Shown: positions 7,102 to 15,347, counted from the first letter of the stretch. The stretch is DNA of 16,823 nt from Pseudomonadota bacterium (GCA_018822065.1 JAHJKV010000520.1:1-16823), one strand, 5' to 3'. Notes: generated by a model not told the origin, from the letters alone. A program made the numbers and translations.

Positions 7102-7131
7102 TCCATACTTCTTGCGCAGCGGAAGAGTCAA
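7102..7131 (-). promoter_or_regulatory. Candidate sigma-70-like promoter of the six-gene cluster
   Basis: On the - strand TTGACT (7126-7131) is followed 18 bases later by TATGGA (7102-7107). The -35 hexamer fits the consensus in five of six positions; the -10 hexamer is weak. Transcription would begin near 7095, leaving a leader of about 35-40 bases before the ATG at 7058. The placement is good but the -10 is poor. Confidence 0.35.
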
Positions 7132-7216
7132 TGATGTCGGTTGATCTTCAGGGCATCAGGTCAACTGGGGTTCAACAAAGCCCGCAGAGCTTCTTATGCC
7201 TACAACAGCTCAGCCG

Positions 7217-7234
7217 TCATGATCGCGATCATGA
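7217..7234. promoter_or_regulatory. 18-bp perfect palindrome, candidate operator
   Basis: TCATGATCGCGATCATGA is its own exact inverse complement. It lies 86 bases upstream of the candidate -35 box of the cluster. An outer pair, CGTCAT (7215-7220) and ATGACG (7241-7246), adds a second nested inverted repeat. A perfect dyad in an intergenic region is typical of a dimeric regulator site; no regulator gene adjoins it. Confidence 0.4.
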
Positions 7235-7676
7235 TTCGGGATGACGAGCCATGTCGTGCCGCGACGCCACAGAAGGTCTCATGGGATGGTCAATCGCGCA
7301 GTGCGTAGCGCGGCCGTTTCAGTTGTATTGAACGGAACTGCTCGGCACGATGCGACTCACCGGGTGGGTGTTGCTGAGCACCATGTTAACGCGACGAGCA
7401 AGGACCGCTTCGCCGCCTAGCTCGTCCACAAGTTCACTCTACTACTTGGTGATCGGTGGCTTGCATTCGGACTCTCAACCGCGCATGCCCAACGGACAGC
7501 CCTCGAGGGGTGACTTACAGAGTGCCAGCGTGATGAAGAATGGGCGGGTAGGAGTACACGTCAACTTAGGCTTCTCCGTTCTAACTCAGTGGTGGATCAC
7601 CCTACCGGCTGACGAACCTACCGATCGACTCCGCGATTCGCGCCGGTCTACGACGCTGAGGCAACGGGGCCAATTC

Positions 7677-7690
7677 TCCCGACGTCGGGA
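7677..7690. promoter_or_regulatory. 14-bp perfect palindrome upstream of the TPR gene
   Basis: TCCCGACGTCGGGA is its own inverse complement and ends 46 bases before the ATG of the TPR gene. It may be an operator or an mRNA hairpin in the leader; GC-rich palindromes of this size can also arise by chance. Confidence 0.3.
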
Positions 7691-7736
7691 AGGCCTCGCC
7701 ACGTTCTGAATCTGCGTGCGATAGGGTCGCCGACCG

Positions 7737-10700
7737 ATGGCGTCACGAAAGCCAAATTTCCTCGAGCACGACGCAGAGAAGTTCCTTGGCCCTGGGCCGG
7801 TCCGTGCGGCCGAGCTGGTCGCGATCATCCACGCGGTGAACCCGACGGGCCTCAACCTCCCTCCCGGCATCATGCGCCGAAGGTACGAGTTGAAGTCGAA
7901 GCTCCAGAGCCGGCTCATCATCGACTTCTTCTCCGAGCTGACCATCGAGGTCGTGCCCAAAGAGCCCGGAGTCATCGGACTTCGCTACCGGCCTCAGGAC
8001 CGCGATGCCTGTCACGCCGTCGTCGCAGAGCTCTCCGAGGAGGCGCGCAGCAAGGTTCAGTTCCATTTGGATACGGCAGAGGGAGGCCCAACTCCGACCG
8101 CCACCAGGGCAGCAACTGGGCCTGGCAGCTCGCGCCACCGGACCGGCCTGCTGGCCGAGGGCAGGAAGGCGCTCACCGACTTCGACTACTACAACGCCAA
8201 GTTGTGCTTCGAGGAGGCCCTCGGCGCGTCTGAAGACGACGATGCCGCAGCTATCGCGCTCCTTGAGGTGCTCGTCGACAAACTGGCCCTGTGGGACGAG
8301 GCGCTGGCCCTCGAGGAGCGGCTCACACCCGAACAGCTGACTCCTCCAGTGCGCACTCTGCTGGCTGTCGCGGCCGCGTTCGAAGGAAACGCTCCAGCGT
8401 GCCTCCGGCTGGCAAAGGGACTCGACACTCCCCGCGTAGCGGAGGCGGTCTGCTCACTGGCCACTCAGGCACTCAAACGCTCGGACTTTCCCGAGGCGCA
8501 GCGGTTTCTCTCCGAAGCAAGGTTGATCACTGGCTCGGCGATCTATGTGGTCGCTGTCGAAGCAGAACTCTCCCGTCTCAAAACTGCGCAGCGGGAACCT
8601 GCAGAGCGAGAACTCGAATCGCTCTTGGCCTCCGGTGAGGAGGCGAGGGCAGAGGAGAAGGCGCGGGCCCTGATTGAACGCTGGCCCGAGAGCAGTGTGG
8701 CTCGCAGAGTGGTGCGTGAGGCCGAGGAGCGGAGAAGAACGGCCACCCTCTCGAGCATGGGGGAACAGGCCCAGGCCGCGTTCGACGCAGGAGACGATTC
8801 GACGGCACTCGCCCTGTGGGGAGAAGCGCTGCAGCTTGGGGCCACGGGCCTGGAGAAGAAGCTTGCAGCAGCTTCGGCTCGACTCCATGCGCGGGAACGG
8901 GCCAAGCGGATCGCCGATGTCGTCAGCTGCCTGGGTGAAGGGTTGGGAACGTCCTCGCTGGGCCGGTACCTCGACCTGGACATCAGCGAGCGCGAGGAGG
9001 TGAGAAAGCTCACCGGCGAAGAGGCCCTTGAGTGGCTTGAGGAAATGGGCGCAAGCGGCTCACGAGAGTGGAAGCTCGACGCCGCGGCGGTGATGACGTT
9101 GAAGGAGGTCAAGGCCAAGCCACACTCGGCAACGGACGCGGTTGTCCTCCTGCGCCCGATTGAGACGCGAGTGCGCAGGTTAGAGGCAGGTCGGGCCCTG
9201 CTTGCCGCTGCAGAGGTCGAGCTTCGTGAGTCGGCCCTTTCTGAGGCTCGTGCGCACCTCCAGTCCGCCAGGGCAGCGCTCACTGAAGGCCGGTGGAGAG
9301 CCGCAATCGAGCTTGTCGAAGGACTTCAGGCCTCAGCCGGGAAGGACATCAGCGAGGAGGCGAGGCGCATTGTGGCTGAGGCGCTCGGCAAACTCGAAAC
9401 TGAGTCGAGGCGCGAGCGCTTCGAGAACCTGGTGCAGCACGGCAATCACCTTGAGGCACTCCACATACTTCGCGCCGCAGAAGCCGACGAAGCCGAGGAC
9501 AAATCCGCGTGGGCCAAGCGTCGAGAGACCGTCTCACGGGCGCTCAGGGACCAGTTGCAGGTGGAGGTCTTCAAGTCGCCAAACGGGCTCTCGGCAGGCG
9601 ACGCCCTTGCCGGAGCCGGCCTCATCGAGGTGAGTTACGGCCTCGACGACAAGGGCGAGTACGCCTACTTGGCAACGGGCCTTGGGCGTCACCTCTTCGT
9701 GAGGAAGCTCAGCATCCGGGAGCAGTGCATCGTCGAGATGGTTGCTCTCACCATGCCTCTCGACGCTGACTATCCCGACGTCCGCGTCGAGGGGGAAACG
9801 CTCTGGCTCAATACCGCGGGCATGGCGCTGGAACTCGCCATCAAGGACTGGGTGGTGCTGCGATACCACGCGTTCAAGGTGGCCGAAGGCGAGGTGGTCG
9901 AGATGGGAGGCGTGACGCCAGGCGGTCGCTTCCTGTGGCTCGACGTGCGCTCACGTGAAAGCGGCGAGGAGGTGCTCCACGTCACTGACTTGGAGAAGAG
10001 CAGCCCGCCCAAGGTGATGCCGAAGGAGGGACTGACGCTGGAGGTCTTGGCGACCAGCCGTGGGCCGCGCATGTGGATCAGCGGGTTCAAACGAGGCGGG
10101 CGTATCTTCGGTCTGGGCGGCGCAACGGAACTGACCCTGCCCGTGGGCCTGCAGGAAGTCGCCATCGGTCCAGGCGGCTCGGGGTTCTTCGGAGTGGCGC
10201 TGCCTGAAGACCGTTTTGAAGAGCCCATCGAAGAGAACTCCGCGAAAGGAGCAGCCGAGAACGAGGACGACGGCGAAGACGAGAAGGAAGGGCTGAAGGT
10301 GCTGCTCGTCCGAGAGGGCGGCAACGAGTCTCAGCTCATTGAGGAGCTTCAAGATGCGTTCGTTGATGGGCTTCTTCAGGTCGCGACGGCGCTGGATGCC
10401 GGGGTCTCATTCGTCGTTTACGCGAGCGATGAGGACTGCTGGCTCGTCGCCTATTCCGCAGAAGGCAACTCACTAAAGCGACGCTGGCGGGTCCGTTGTC
10501 CGGAGAAGGGTCTTCTGCTCCAAGACATCGATGCTCGCCGGGTGGTTCTGGTCACTCCCCACAACAATGGGCTTCGTTGCGTGCCTCTGACTGCTGAAGA
10601 GCCCAACCTGCACGAGTTGGTGGGGCAGCCCAAGGAGACCCACGTCCCCAGGCTCCTCCATGACGGACCCTCGTGCAGCACCGGGTACGACTCGGCGCTC

Positions 10701-11507
10701 GCCAAGGCCACCGAGGTCATGCACAAGTCTTCGGGCCCCTCACGGAGGAAAGTGCTCGAACGGACCCTGGCGGAGTACCAGGACAAACCCGAGGGGCTGT
10801 CCTACCTGGCTAAGGACCTCCGACGTTGGGGCATGCCCGCAGAGGCAGCCGAGGTCACGAGCGTAACTACAACTCGGTTTCCGACCCATGCATGGGTGAA
10901 GTTCGACGCCGCCGAAGCGGCCGTCGAGAAGGGCGACTGGTCGCTTGCGCTGGAAGCGCTCGATGCCGTGTCCGAACAGGACCTGTCCCTGAAAAAGCGT
11001 GTCCATGGGAGTCACCTGGGCGGGTTGGCGCTGTTTCACCTCAATCGACTTGAGGAGGCGCGGGAGGCATTCGCCGTCGCAGCGACGCAAGAGGGGACGG
11101 GTTGTCACGTGAGCGGCTGGCCAGAGTGGCTCGACGCCCTTCTCGGCAAGAGCTCTCAGAGCACTGCCCGGAGACTTCTGGAAATCGTTCGCAAGGCCGA
11201 TGTCGCGCTCGCCTCCGGCCAGACAAATGTCGCGCTTGAGCTTCTCGATGTTCCTCTCGTGTGGGGCTGCCTCGATGTTCAGCTTGCCGCCCGACTGGCG
11301 ACAGCGGCACTGGCGGAGCCAACTGGGCCCCGCACTAAACTCATGCTCGCAGCTCTGGTGAGGCAACGTGACTCACGCCGCACGGTCACCCTACCCTTCG
11401 GGAACCTCGCGTGGACGAAGGAGCAGATCGATGCCGTCGAGGAGCGTGCTCGGACTTGGCTCGAGCTCGCTGGCAAGGGTTTCCGCAGCGACAGCGACCA
11501 CCAATGA
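7737..11507 (+). CDS. Large TPR protein with central beta-rich (propeller-like) domain
   Basis: 1256 residues from the ATG at 7737. The upstream AGGG is about 10 bases away, so the site is weak. Residues 1-115 form a small mixed domain I do not recognise, followed by a Thr/Gly/Ser linker. Residues 140-640 are Ala/Leu/Glu-rich helix pairs of TPR type (for example A-L-T-D-F-D-Y-Y-N-A-K-L-C-F-E-E-A-L near 145-162). Residues 650-1000 are beta-rich with repeated short strands ending W-L or Y-L, like a WD/PQQ-type propeller, interrupted by an acidic loop (E-N-E-D-D-G-E-D-E-K-E) around 838-850. TPR-like helices resume from about 1010 to the end. There is no signal peptide or membrane segment, so it is probably a cytoplasmic scaffold. 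It is transcribed away from the modification cluster and has the high GC of ordinary myxobacterial genes. Function unknown. Confidence 0.88.
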   Translation: MASRKPNFLEHDAEKFLGPGPVRAAELVAIIHAVNPTGLNLPPGIMRRRYELKSKLQSRLIIDFFSELTIEVVPKEPGVIGLRYRPQDRDACHAVVAELSEEARSKVQFHLDTAEGGPTPTATRAATGPGSSRHRTGLLAEGRKALTDFDYYNAKLCFEEALGASEDDDAAAIALLEVLVDKLALWDEALALEERLTPEQLTPPVRTLLAVAAAFEGNAPACLRLAKGLDTPRVAEAVCSLATQALKRSDFPEAQRFLSEARLITGSAIYVVAVEAELSRLKTAQREPAERELESLLASGEEARAEEKARALIERWPESSVARRVVREAEERRRTATLSSMGEQAQAAFDAGDDSTALALWGEALQLGATGLEKKLAAASARLHARERAKRIADVVSCLGEGLGTSSLGRYLDLDISEREEVRKLTGEEALEWLEEMGASGSREWKLDAAAVMTLKEVKAKPHSATDAVVLLRPIETRVRRLEAGRALLAAAEVELRESALSEARAHLQSARAALTEGRWRAAIELVEGLQASAGKDISEEARRIVAEALGKLETESRRERFENLVQHGNHLEALHILRAAEADEAEDKSAWAKRRETVSRALRDQLQVEVFKSPNGLSAGDALAGAGLIEVSYGLDDKGEYAYLATGLGRHLFVRKLSIREQCIVEMVALTMPLDADYPDVRVEGETLWLNTAGMALELAIKDWVVLRYHAFKVAEGEVVEMGGVTPGGRFLWLDVRSRESGEEVLHVTDLEKSSPPKVMPKEGLTLEVLATSRGPRMWISGFKRGGRIFGLGGATELTLPVGLQEVAIGPGGSGFFGVALPEDRFEEPIEENSAKGAAENEDDGEDEKEGLKVLLVREGGNESQLIEELQDAFVDGLLQVATALDAGVSFVVYASDEDCWLVAYSAEGNSLKRRWRVRCPEKGLLLQDIDARRVVLVTPHNNGLRCVPLTAEEPNLHELVGQPKETHVPRLLHDGPSCSTGYDSALAKATEVMHKSSGPSRRKVLERTLAEYQDKPEGLSYLAKDLRRWGMPAEAAEVTSVTTTRFPTHAWVKFDAAEAAVEKGDWSLALEALDAVSEQDLSLKKRVHGSHLGGLALFHLNRLEEAREAFAVAATQEGTGCHVSGWPEWLDALLGKSSQSTARRLLEIVRKADVALASGQTNVALELLDVPLVWGCLDVQLAARLATAALAEPTGPRTKLMLAALVRQRDSRRTVTLPFGNLAWTKEQIDAVEERARTWLELAGKGFRSDSDHQ

Positions 11508-11662
11508 ACCACCCACTGGAGGAAGCCGACGCCCAGGTCGTCTGGAGGCTTCAGCGAGAGGCCACCGACGGAGGTCCCAAACCGGCCCATCCTTCTTGCC
11601 AGCAGGGCCCGCCCTTTGGCGCGGCAGGGGCAGCTCGTTCGTCGGCAAGGCCACAGGTCTGA
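11504..11662 (+). CDS. Possible small coupled ORF after the TPR gene (52 residues, maybe truncated)
   Basis: An ATG overlaps the TPR stop codon as ATGA, the classic coupling arrangement. The predicted peptide begins MNHPLEEADAQVVWRLQREA, a believable helical start, then turns into Pro/Gly/Ala-rich sequence with low information and stops at 11660-11662. It may be the head of a broken gene or a chance frame. There is no family match that I recognise. Confidence 0.25.
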   Translation: MNHPLEEADAQVVWRLQREATDGGPKPAHPSCQQGPPFGAAGAARSSARPQV

Positions 11663-11711
11663 GTGGAGCTGCTCGGAAGGGAGTCACCCAGCAAGAGCCC
11701 GGGTGGGGCGT

Positions 11712-11909
11712 CTACGCCTCGCTCGGCCTCTTCGGTGGCAGCGCCGCCCGGGCCGCGGCGATGTCCTTCGAGCCGCAGGTCGGGCAAGGCGTCGGCTCCA
11801 TGATGCGGTAGGTCAACGCTCCGTACTTCCCAACAGTTACCGCCACTTTGATGACCCCTCGCCCGCAGCTGCACGGGAGGAGTTCCGTAGCCACTGTATC
11901 GCCGCCCAT
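11712..11909 (-). CDS. Small zinc-ribbon protein, copy 1
   Basis: 65 residues from the ATG at 11909; the frame is open further upstream but that part is low-information. Cysteines form C-S-C-G-R-G near residue 13 and P-C-P-T-C-G-S near residue 42, a two-knuckle zinc ribbon with about 25 beta-type residues between the knuckles and a basic tail. It is homologous to the proteins at 12145-12339 and 12921-13124. The ribosome site is weak. Such small ribbons usually bind zinc for protein or nucleic-acid contacts; the actual role is unknown. Confidence 0.65.
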   Translation of the reverse strand: MGGDTVATELLPCSCGRGVIKVAVTVGKYGALTYRIMEPTPCPTCGSKDIAAARAALPPKRPSEA

Positions 11910-11978
11910 TGGCCGATTGTGCCCGCGGCCCCGCGGGAGGCGCAACCACCGGCACGCGGCGTGCTCCTGCTGCCCGAC

Positions 11979-12137
11979 ATGATCCAGATCGAACTGGCTG
12001 AGCGCCTGGCTGCCTGTGAGGCAGCGTTTCGCCGTGTCCAGCAAGCCGGTTGCCCGGTCCGGTATCAAGCCGCGCTGCATGCAGGCCCTCCAGGATGCTG
12101 AGCGCCTGGCAGGCGAGCTGCTCAGAGCTCGACCGTG
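11979..12137 (+). pseudogene. Possible small frameshifted + strand gene
   Basis: From an ATG at 11979 the frame gives MIQIELAERLAACEAAFRRV, Q-Q-A-G-C-P-V-R-Y-Q-A-A-L and then breaks at 12101. One base-shift away the reading continues A-L-Q-D-A-E-R-L-A-G-E-L-L-R-A-R-P to a TGA at 12137. Joined, the two pieces make a coherent helical protein of about 52 residues. There is no good ribosome site, and it lies opposite the space between two zinc-ribbon genes. It could be a chance pattern. Confidence 0.25.
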
Positions 12138-12144
12138 AGGCCGG

Positions 12145-12339
12145 CTACCTCTCGTCTCGTCGGTGGCGGTGGGCGATCGCTCGCGCGGTGTCGGCTGAGC
12201 CACAGGCGGGGCAGGGCACTGGCCGCTCCTCGATGCGGTACTCCACGCCCTGGCTGGTCACCCCCTCGTGCACGTCGACGCAGATCAGCCCCTTGCCACA
12301 GACGCACTGCACCACCTCCGTCACCGCCGACTCCGGCAT
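12145..12339 (-). CDS. Small zinc-ribbon protein, copy 2
   Basis: 64 residues from the ATG at 12339; an upstream in-frame ATG at 12408 would add 23 unconserved residues. Two knuckles are visible, C-V-C-G-K-G near residue 12 and P-C-P-A-C-G-S near residue 43, with I-E-E-R-P just before the second and an Arg/His-rich tail. Its layout matches copies 1 and 3 in spacing and in the G-S-x-D after the last cysteine. The gene lies 235 bases upstream of copy 1 on the same strand, so tandem duplication is likely. Confidence 0.7.
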   Translation of the reverse strand: MPESAVTEVVQCVCGKGLICVDVHEGVTSQGVEYRIEERPVPCPACGSADTARAIAHRHRRDER

Positions 12340-12564
12340 GAGGCGCGTGTACCTCTCGCTGGACTGGTGGATCAACCAAGGGCACGGCCCTGCTCTTCTC
12401 GTAGGCATGACTCAAGAAACCTCGCTGCGTGGCTGTGGCGGTGCGAGGAGAGCTTTCGACAGGCCCAGCGAGCGGTTGCCCAACCCGTTATCGGAGTGCC
12501 CTGACGGCCCACCAGGCTTGCCGAGCAAATGGCCGTCGCTGTGCTTCGCGCGTAGGATGCAGCG

Positions 12565-12843
12565 ATGGTGGCGAGAACGCGGGTCGTGGTGGATGGTGTG
12601 TCTTTCCTGGTTGGTGACCGGCACCTCGGAGAGAACGCTCAGTATTTCTTCGTCGACAGCAGCCTCTTCCACCTCACCAGCCAGGAAGTCGAGGCACGTG
12701 GCGTGCGCCTCACGGCGGGAGGCCGCGATCCGGCTGGTCCCGGCGAGGAGCCAGGAAACCTACGGGTCGACCTGTCGAAGCTTGTGAGCCCCACGGCCGA
12801 AGAGGCTGCGCGGTACGCGATCCTGATGCTCACCCGTCGATAG
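12565..12843 (+). CDS. Hypothetical 92-residue protein
   Basis: ATG at 12565 with AGGA about 8 bases upstream. The protein begins MVARTRVVVDGVSFLVGD, has an acidic, aromatic centre (Q-Y-F-F-V-D-S-S-L-F-H-L) and ends with a helix A-A-R-Y-A-I-L-M-L-T-R-R. There is no signal peptide and no family I recognise. The composition looks like a real folded protein rather than a shadow frame. It is divergent from zinc-ribbon copy 2 and convergent with copy 3. Confidence 0.5.
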   Translation: MVARTRVVVDGVSFLVGDRHLGENAQYFFVDSSLFHLTSQEVEARGVRLTAGGRDPAGPGEEPGNLRVDLSKLVSPTAEEAARYAILMLTRR

Positions 12844-12920
12844 CCGGCTCCGCCGGGCCCAGCTCGAACACGATGGAGCCCTTCCCTGGCCTCTGACGGC
12901 GGCCTGCGGGACGTCGTTCG

Positions 12921-13124
12921 CTATCGGCGTGTGCGGCGCTGTTGCCGCTGTTCCTCGCGCGCAGCGGCGAGATCGGAGGACCCACACGCCACACATGGCG
13001 AGACCACCTCCTCCTTGTCCCGACTCGTCACGTAGGCGTGATCCGTGACGGTTACGAGGAGTTCGAGGTTGCCCTTACCGCAGCTGCAGGGGACGAACTC
13101 GGGGAAGGTGTCCTTCGTCGACAT
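12921..13124 (-). CDS. Small zinc-ribbon protein, copy 3
   Basis: 67 residues from the ATG at 13124, with GGAAG just upstream; the frame is open further upstream but unconserved. The knuckles are C-S-C-G-K-G near residue 13 and P-C-V-A-C-G-S near residue 43, then S-D-L-A-A-A-R-E and a strongly basic Gln/Arg tail. It is closest to copy 1 by the A-A-A-R stretch. It starts 94 bases after the PIN-domain gene on the same strand and may share its transcript. Confidence 0.72.
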   Translation of the reverse strand: MSTKDTFPEFVPCSCGKGNLELLVTVTDHAYVTSRDKEEVVSPCVACGSSDLAAAREEQRQQRRTRR

Positions 13125-13218
13125 GCTTCCGCTGTACCACGGTCCGCAAGGGTGGCCCGCCATCGCGGAGCCGGCTGCGCATCCTCGGGACATTCCGCAT
13201 GATGTTCCATCGACGCAC

Positions 13219-14520
13219 TCACGGGTCTGTGCCCCGCCCTTCATGCTCCGGGGCCTCTTCGCCCGTCGGGACCACTACCGGTGCACTGCTTACAATCTCC
13301 GTCTTCACATGGAGCTTGAACTTCTGTGGCTCGACCAATTCGGCCACCCGAACCGTCACGTCCAGAGCGAAGCCTTGGCCCAACCAATCGAAGGGAATGT
13401 GGACGTCAAAAGGAAGCAACTCGACTGAGTCGTGATGCATCAAGTCCGTGAGGAGGTAGTTGACCTCGTAGCGAAAGACGTTCGGCGCATCCTGCCCCGG
13501 AGGTTCAATGAAGGGCCTTCCCAGCTCCGGAGGGCTCAGCACTTCGAAGGCTGCAAACCGTGGGCGTAGAATCGGACGAGACGGCAGTACCGGCCCGGTC
13601 TTGTAAGGCCCAAATTCAAATGGGGACTCCACGCAGATGTCGATCTCCACCTGCTCGCTCCTGACGGTCCCGTCATTGCAGAGCAGAAGGTGCACGGGGA
13701 AACGTCGCCAGCGCTCCCGGACCGACACTTCAAGGTTCCCCAGGTAATTGCGATAGGCCTCGATGTGAGGGGTGACGTCCTCTTGCTTGACGGCGAAAAC
13801 TGCTCCCAGAGCGCTGACCCGCTTTGTCTTCTGCTGCTCCAGCTTCCGTGAGCACCTTTCGAATTCAAGCTCCACTTCGTACTCGATCTCCTCCTCGGTA
13901 CGCGCGCGGGGCATTCGGAGCCTGGTCTCGACGTGATTGGTGGCCGCGTCGTCCTGAAGGAACCCCAAAGTGATTCGGGGGACCCGGTGCCGCAGTCGCT
14001 CCAACTCCTTCTTCGTCTGGGAAAGTTCGCGCTCGACCTCGTCCGGCTCGGCCTTCAGCTCCAGTTCCTCAGGGAGCATCATCTTTTCGATCCCGTTCGC
14101 ACCAGCCTTGATGCGGATCCCCATGTCGCGTGAGATGAGAAGAACGCGAGAACCCGCCGCATCGAAATCAAGAATCGCGTTGATGATTCGATCGTCCTCT
14201 CGGTCGGGATCGAAACCGGCCCGAATCTGAGGTTCTCGACCAAGCACGCGGAGCCAGACGCGATCACGCACCTTCGCAATTCCACCGGTTGAAACTTCCT
14301 CCTCGTACTTTCTGTAGCGCGACATGAACTCGCGCGCGCGAGAACGCGAGAGACGCCCCTCGGCCCCGTCCTTCAGCTTGTCCAACTCGCCGATGACGGT
14401 AATCGCCAAGACGAGCACGACCTCTTCCGCGCCGAGCACCTTCGGCCAATCGACCTGCTCTATCGGCTTGCCGTGAATCAGAACGTTGGTGTCGAGAAAG
14501 GCGAATGCTCTCAGCGTCAT
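13219..14520 (-). CDS. PIN-domain protein with unrecognised C-terminal region
   Basis: 433 residues. The first 150 form a PIN nuclease fold: Asp10 in L-D-T-N, Glu45 in V-I-G-E-L-D-K-L-K, Asp109/Asp110 in R-E-D-D-R-I-I-N-A and Asp132 in S-R-D-M-G, which are the four acidic metal-binding positions of PIN ribonucleases. A coiled-coil stretch of Glu/Lys/Leu follows at about 158-180. The remaining 250 residues are mixed alpha/beta with several V-E-V-type strands and no family I know. Common VapC toxins have only about 130 residues and pair with an antitoxin gene, which is absent here; the long PIN-plus-extension form is closer to PhoH-associated or stand-alone PIN proteins, but the ATPase domain of PhoH2 is missing. 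The protein is probably an endoribonuclease, substrate unknown. Confidence 0.8.
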   Translation of the reverse strand: MTLRAFAFLDTNVLIHGKPIEQVDWPKVLGAEEVVLVLAITVIGELDKLKDGAEGRLSRSRAREFMSRYRKYEEEVSTGGIAKVRDRVWLRVLGREPQIRAGFDPDREDDRIINAILDFDAAGSRVLLISRDMGIRIKAGANGIEKMMLPEELELKAEPDEVERELSQTKKELERLRHRVPRITLGFLQDDAATNHVETRLRMPRARTEEEIEYEVELEFERCSRKLEQQKTKRVSALGAVFAVKQEDVTPHIEAYRNYLGNLEVSVRERWRRFPVHLLLCNDGTVRSEQVEIDICVESPFEFGPYKTGPVLPSRPILRPRFAAFEVLSPPELGRPFIEPPGQDAPNVFRYEVNYLLTDLMHHDSVELLPFDVHIPFDWLGQGFALDVTVRVAELVEPQKFKLHVKTEIVSSAPVVVPTGEEAPEHEGRGTDP

Positions 14521-14682
14521 GCTCCAACCCGTAAGGAAGTACAGCAGCTACAGATCTTCGGCCTCCCGAGAGGGAGCAATGAACGCGCCTGTTGCGGGAA
14601 GTGCGATCTTGGAGATGCCTCCGCGGTCGAGGGTCTCACAAGCAGTTCCCGCCAAAGAAGGGTTCCCCTGACGATGCAGACC

Positions 14683-15288
14683 CTAGAACGGAGCATCGGC
14701 CCGAGCCCTCCGCTCCTCCACGATGCTCTCGTAAGCCCTGTTCACTCGGATCGTCGCTTCGTGAGCCGCCTCCTGGCGATCTTGGTTGCGGTCCGGATGG
14801 CACATCACGAGCCGTTGCTTCTGCGCCGCCTTCAGCTGTTCGTCGGTGGCGCGAGGACTGACACCGAGGATCTGAAACGACGAGGCGCTTTTCGACCAGA
14901 ACAGGAAAATAGGCAATTCAGCGCCATCTGCCACGTCTTGACCGGCGAGTACTTTCTCCCGCCAGTTCCCGACCTTGGTGATCTTCGGGAGAATTGAGAC
15001 GCGGGTGAGGAAGCAATCATCGAAGTTCTTCATTACCTCGCGGACTGCTTCCGCAATCGCCTCTTCGTGCCGACGCCTCTCGGGCTCGTCGAGGGCGCCG
15101 AAGACCGCCGGAGAGATGTTCAGCCGCAAGAGCCACGGCTCCTCCGAGGTGGAGTAGTCCACCGAGTCCACCGCAAACGTTGCCACTGCCTTGGCGAGGA
15201 ACTGCGCGGCTGGTGAGTCACCACGCGCCAGCAGCAGGGCACTGGTCGTGCCCAGGAGAGCCTCAGCATCGAACGACGGTGCGGACAT
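14683..15288 (-). CDS. Protein with C-terminal J domain
   Basis: 201 residues; the ATG at 15288 has AGGGA 6 bases upstream. Residues 1-135 are unrecognised and predicted mixed alpha/beta. Residues 138-190 are a J domain: F-Q-I-L-G-V-S-P-R-A-T, then a helix, the H-P-D tripeptide at 164-166 and a final helix R-V-N-R-A-Y-E-S-I. J domains stimulate the ATPase of DnaK-type Hsp70; the N-terminal part would be the client or targeting module. A J domain at the C-terminus is less common than at the N-terminus. The gene starts 59 bases after the preceding gene on the same strand, suggesting an operon. Confidence 0.85.
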   Translation of the reverse strand: MSAPSFDAEALLGTTSALLLARGDSPAAQFLAKAVATFAVDSVDYSTSEEPWLLRLNISPAVFGALDEPERRRHEEAIAEAVREVMKNFDDCFLTRVSILPKITKVGNWREKVLAGQDVADGAELPIFLFWSKSASSFQILGVSPRATDEQLKAAQKQRLVMCHPDRNQDRQEAAHEATIRVNRAYESIVEERRARADAPF

Positions 15289-15347
15289 GACGGTCCCTTC
15301 TCAAGGACCTCACTGCTACCACGCGGCACCGACACCTCTTGGGCGAC

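Larger units (their letters stand above)
7132..7736. other. Intergenic region between two divergent transcription units
   Basis: About 600 bases separate the cluster from the TPR gene. I see no gene I can support. A + strand frame of 119 codons at 7350-7709 has no ribosome site and no recognisable domain, and a 36-codon - strand stretch reading E-L-V-D-E-L-G-G-E-A-V-L near 7420 is too short to judge. The region contains two perfect palindromes and probably the control regions of both divergent units. Confidence 0.5.

Noticed and set aside
7059..7106. Longer start for the repeat protein at 7106
   Set aside because: The ATG lies inside the candidate -10 box and has no ribosome site, while 7058 has an ideally spaced GGGAGGG.
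7350..7709. 119-residue open frame on the + strand
   Set aside because: Ser/Thr/Arg-rich with no domain, no ribosome site and no coherent composition; treated as noncoding.
8543..9283. 246-residue - strand frame antisense to the TPR gene
   Set aside because: Ser/Arg/Ala-rich composition is typical of the antisense of an Ala/Glu/Leu-rich helical gene.
13219..14520. VapBC-type toxin-antitoxin call for the PIN gene
   Set aside because: The protein is more than three times the usual VapC length and no antitoxin-like gene lies directly next to it.
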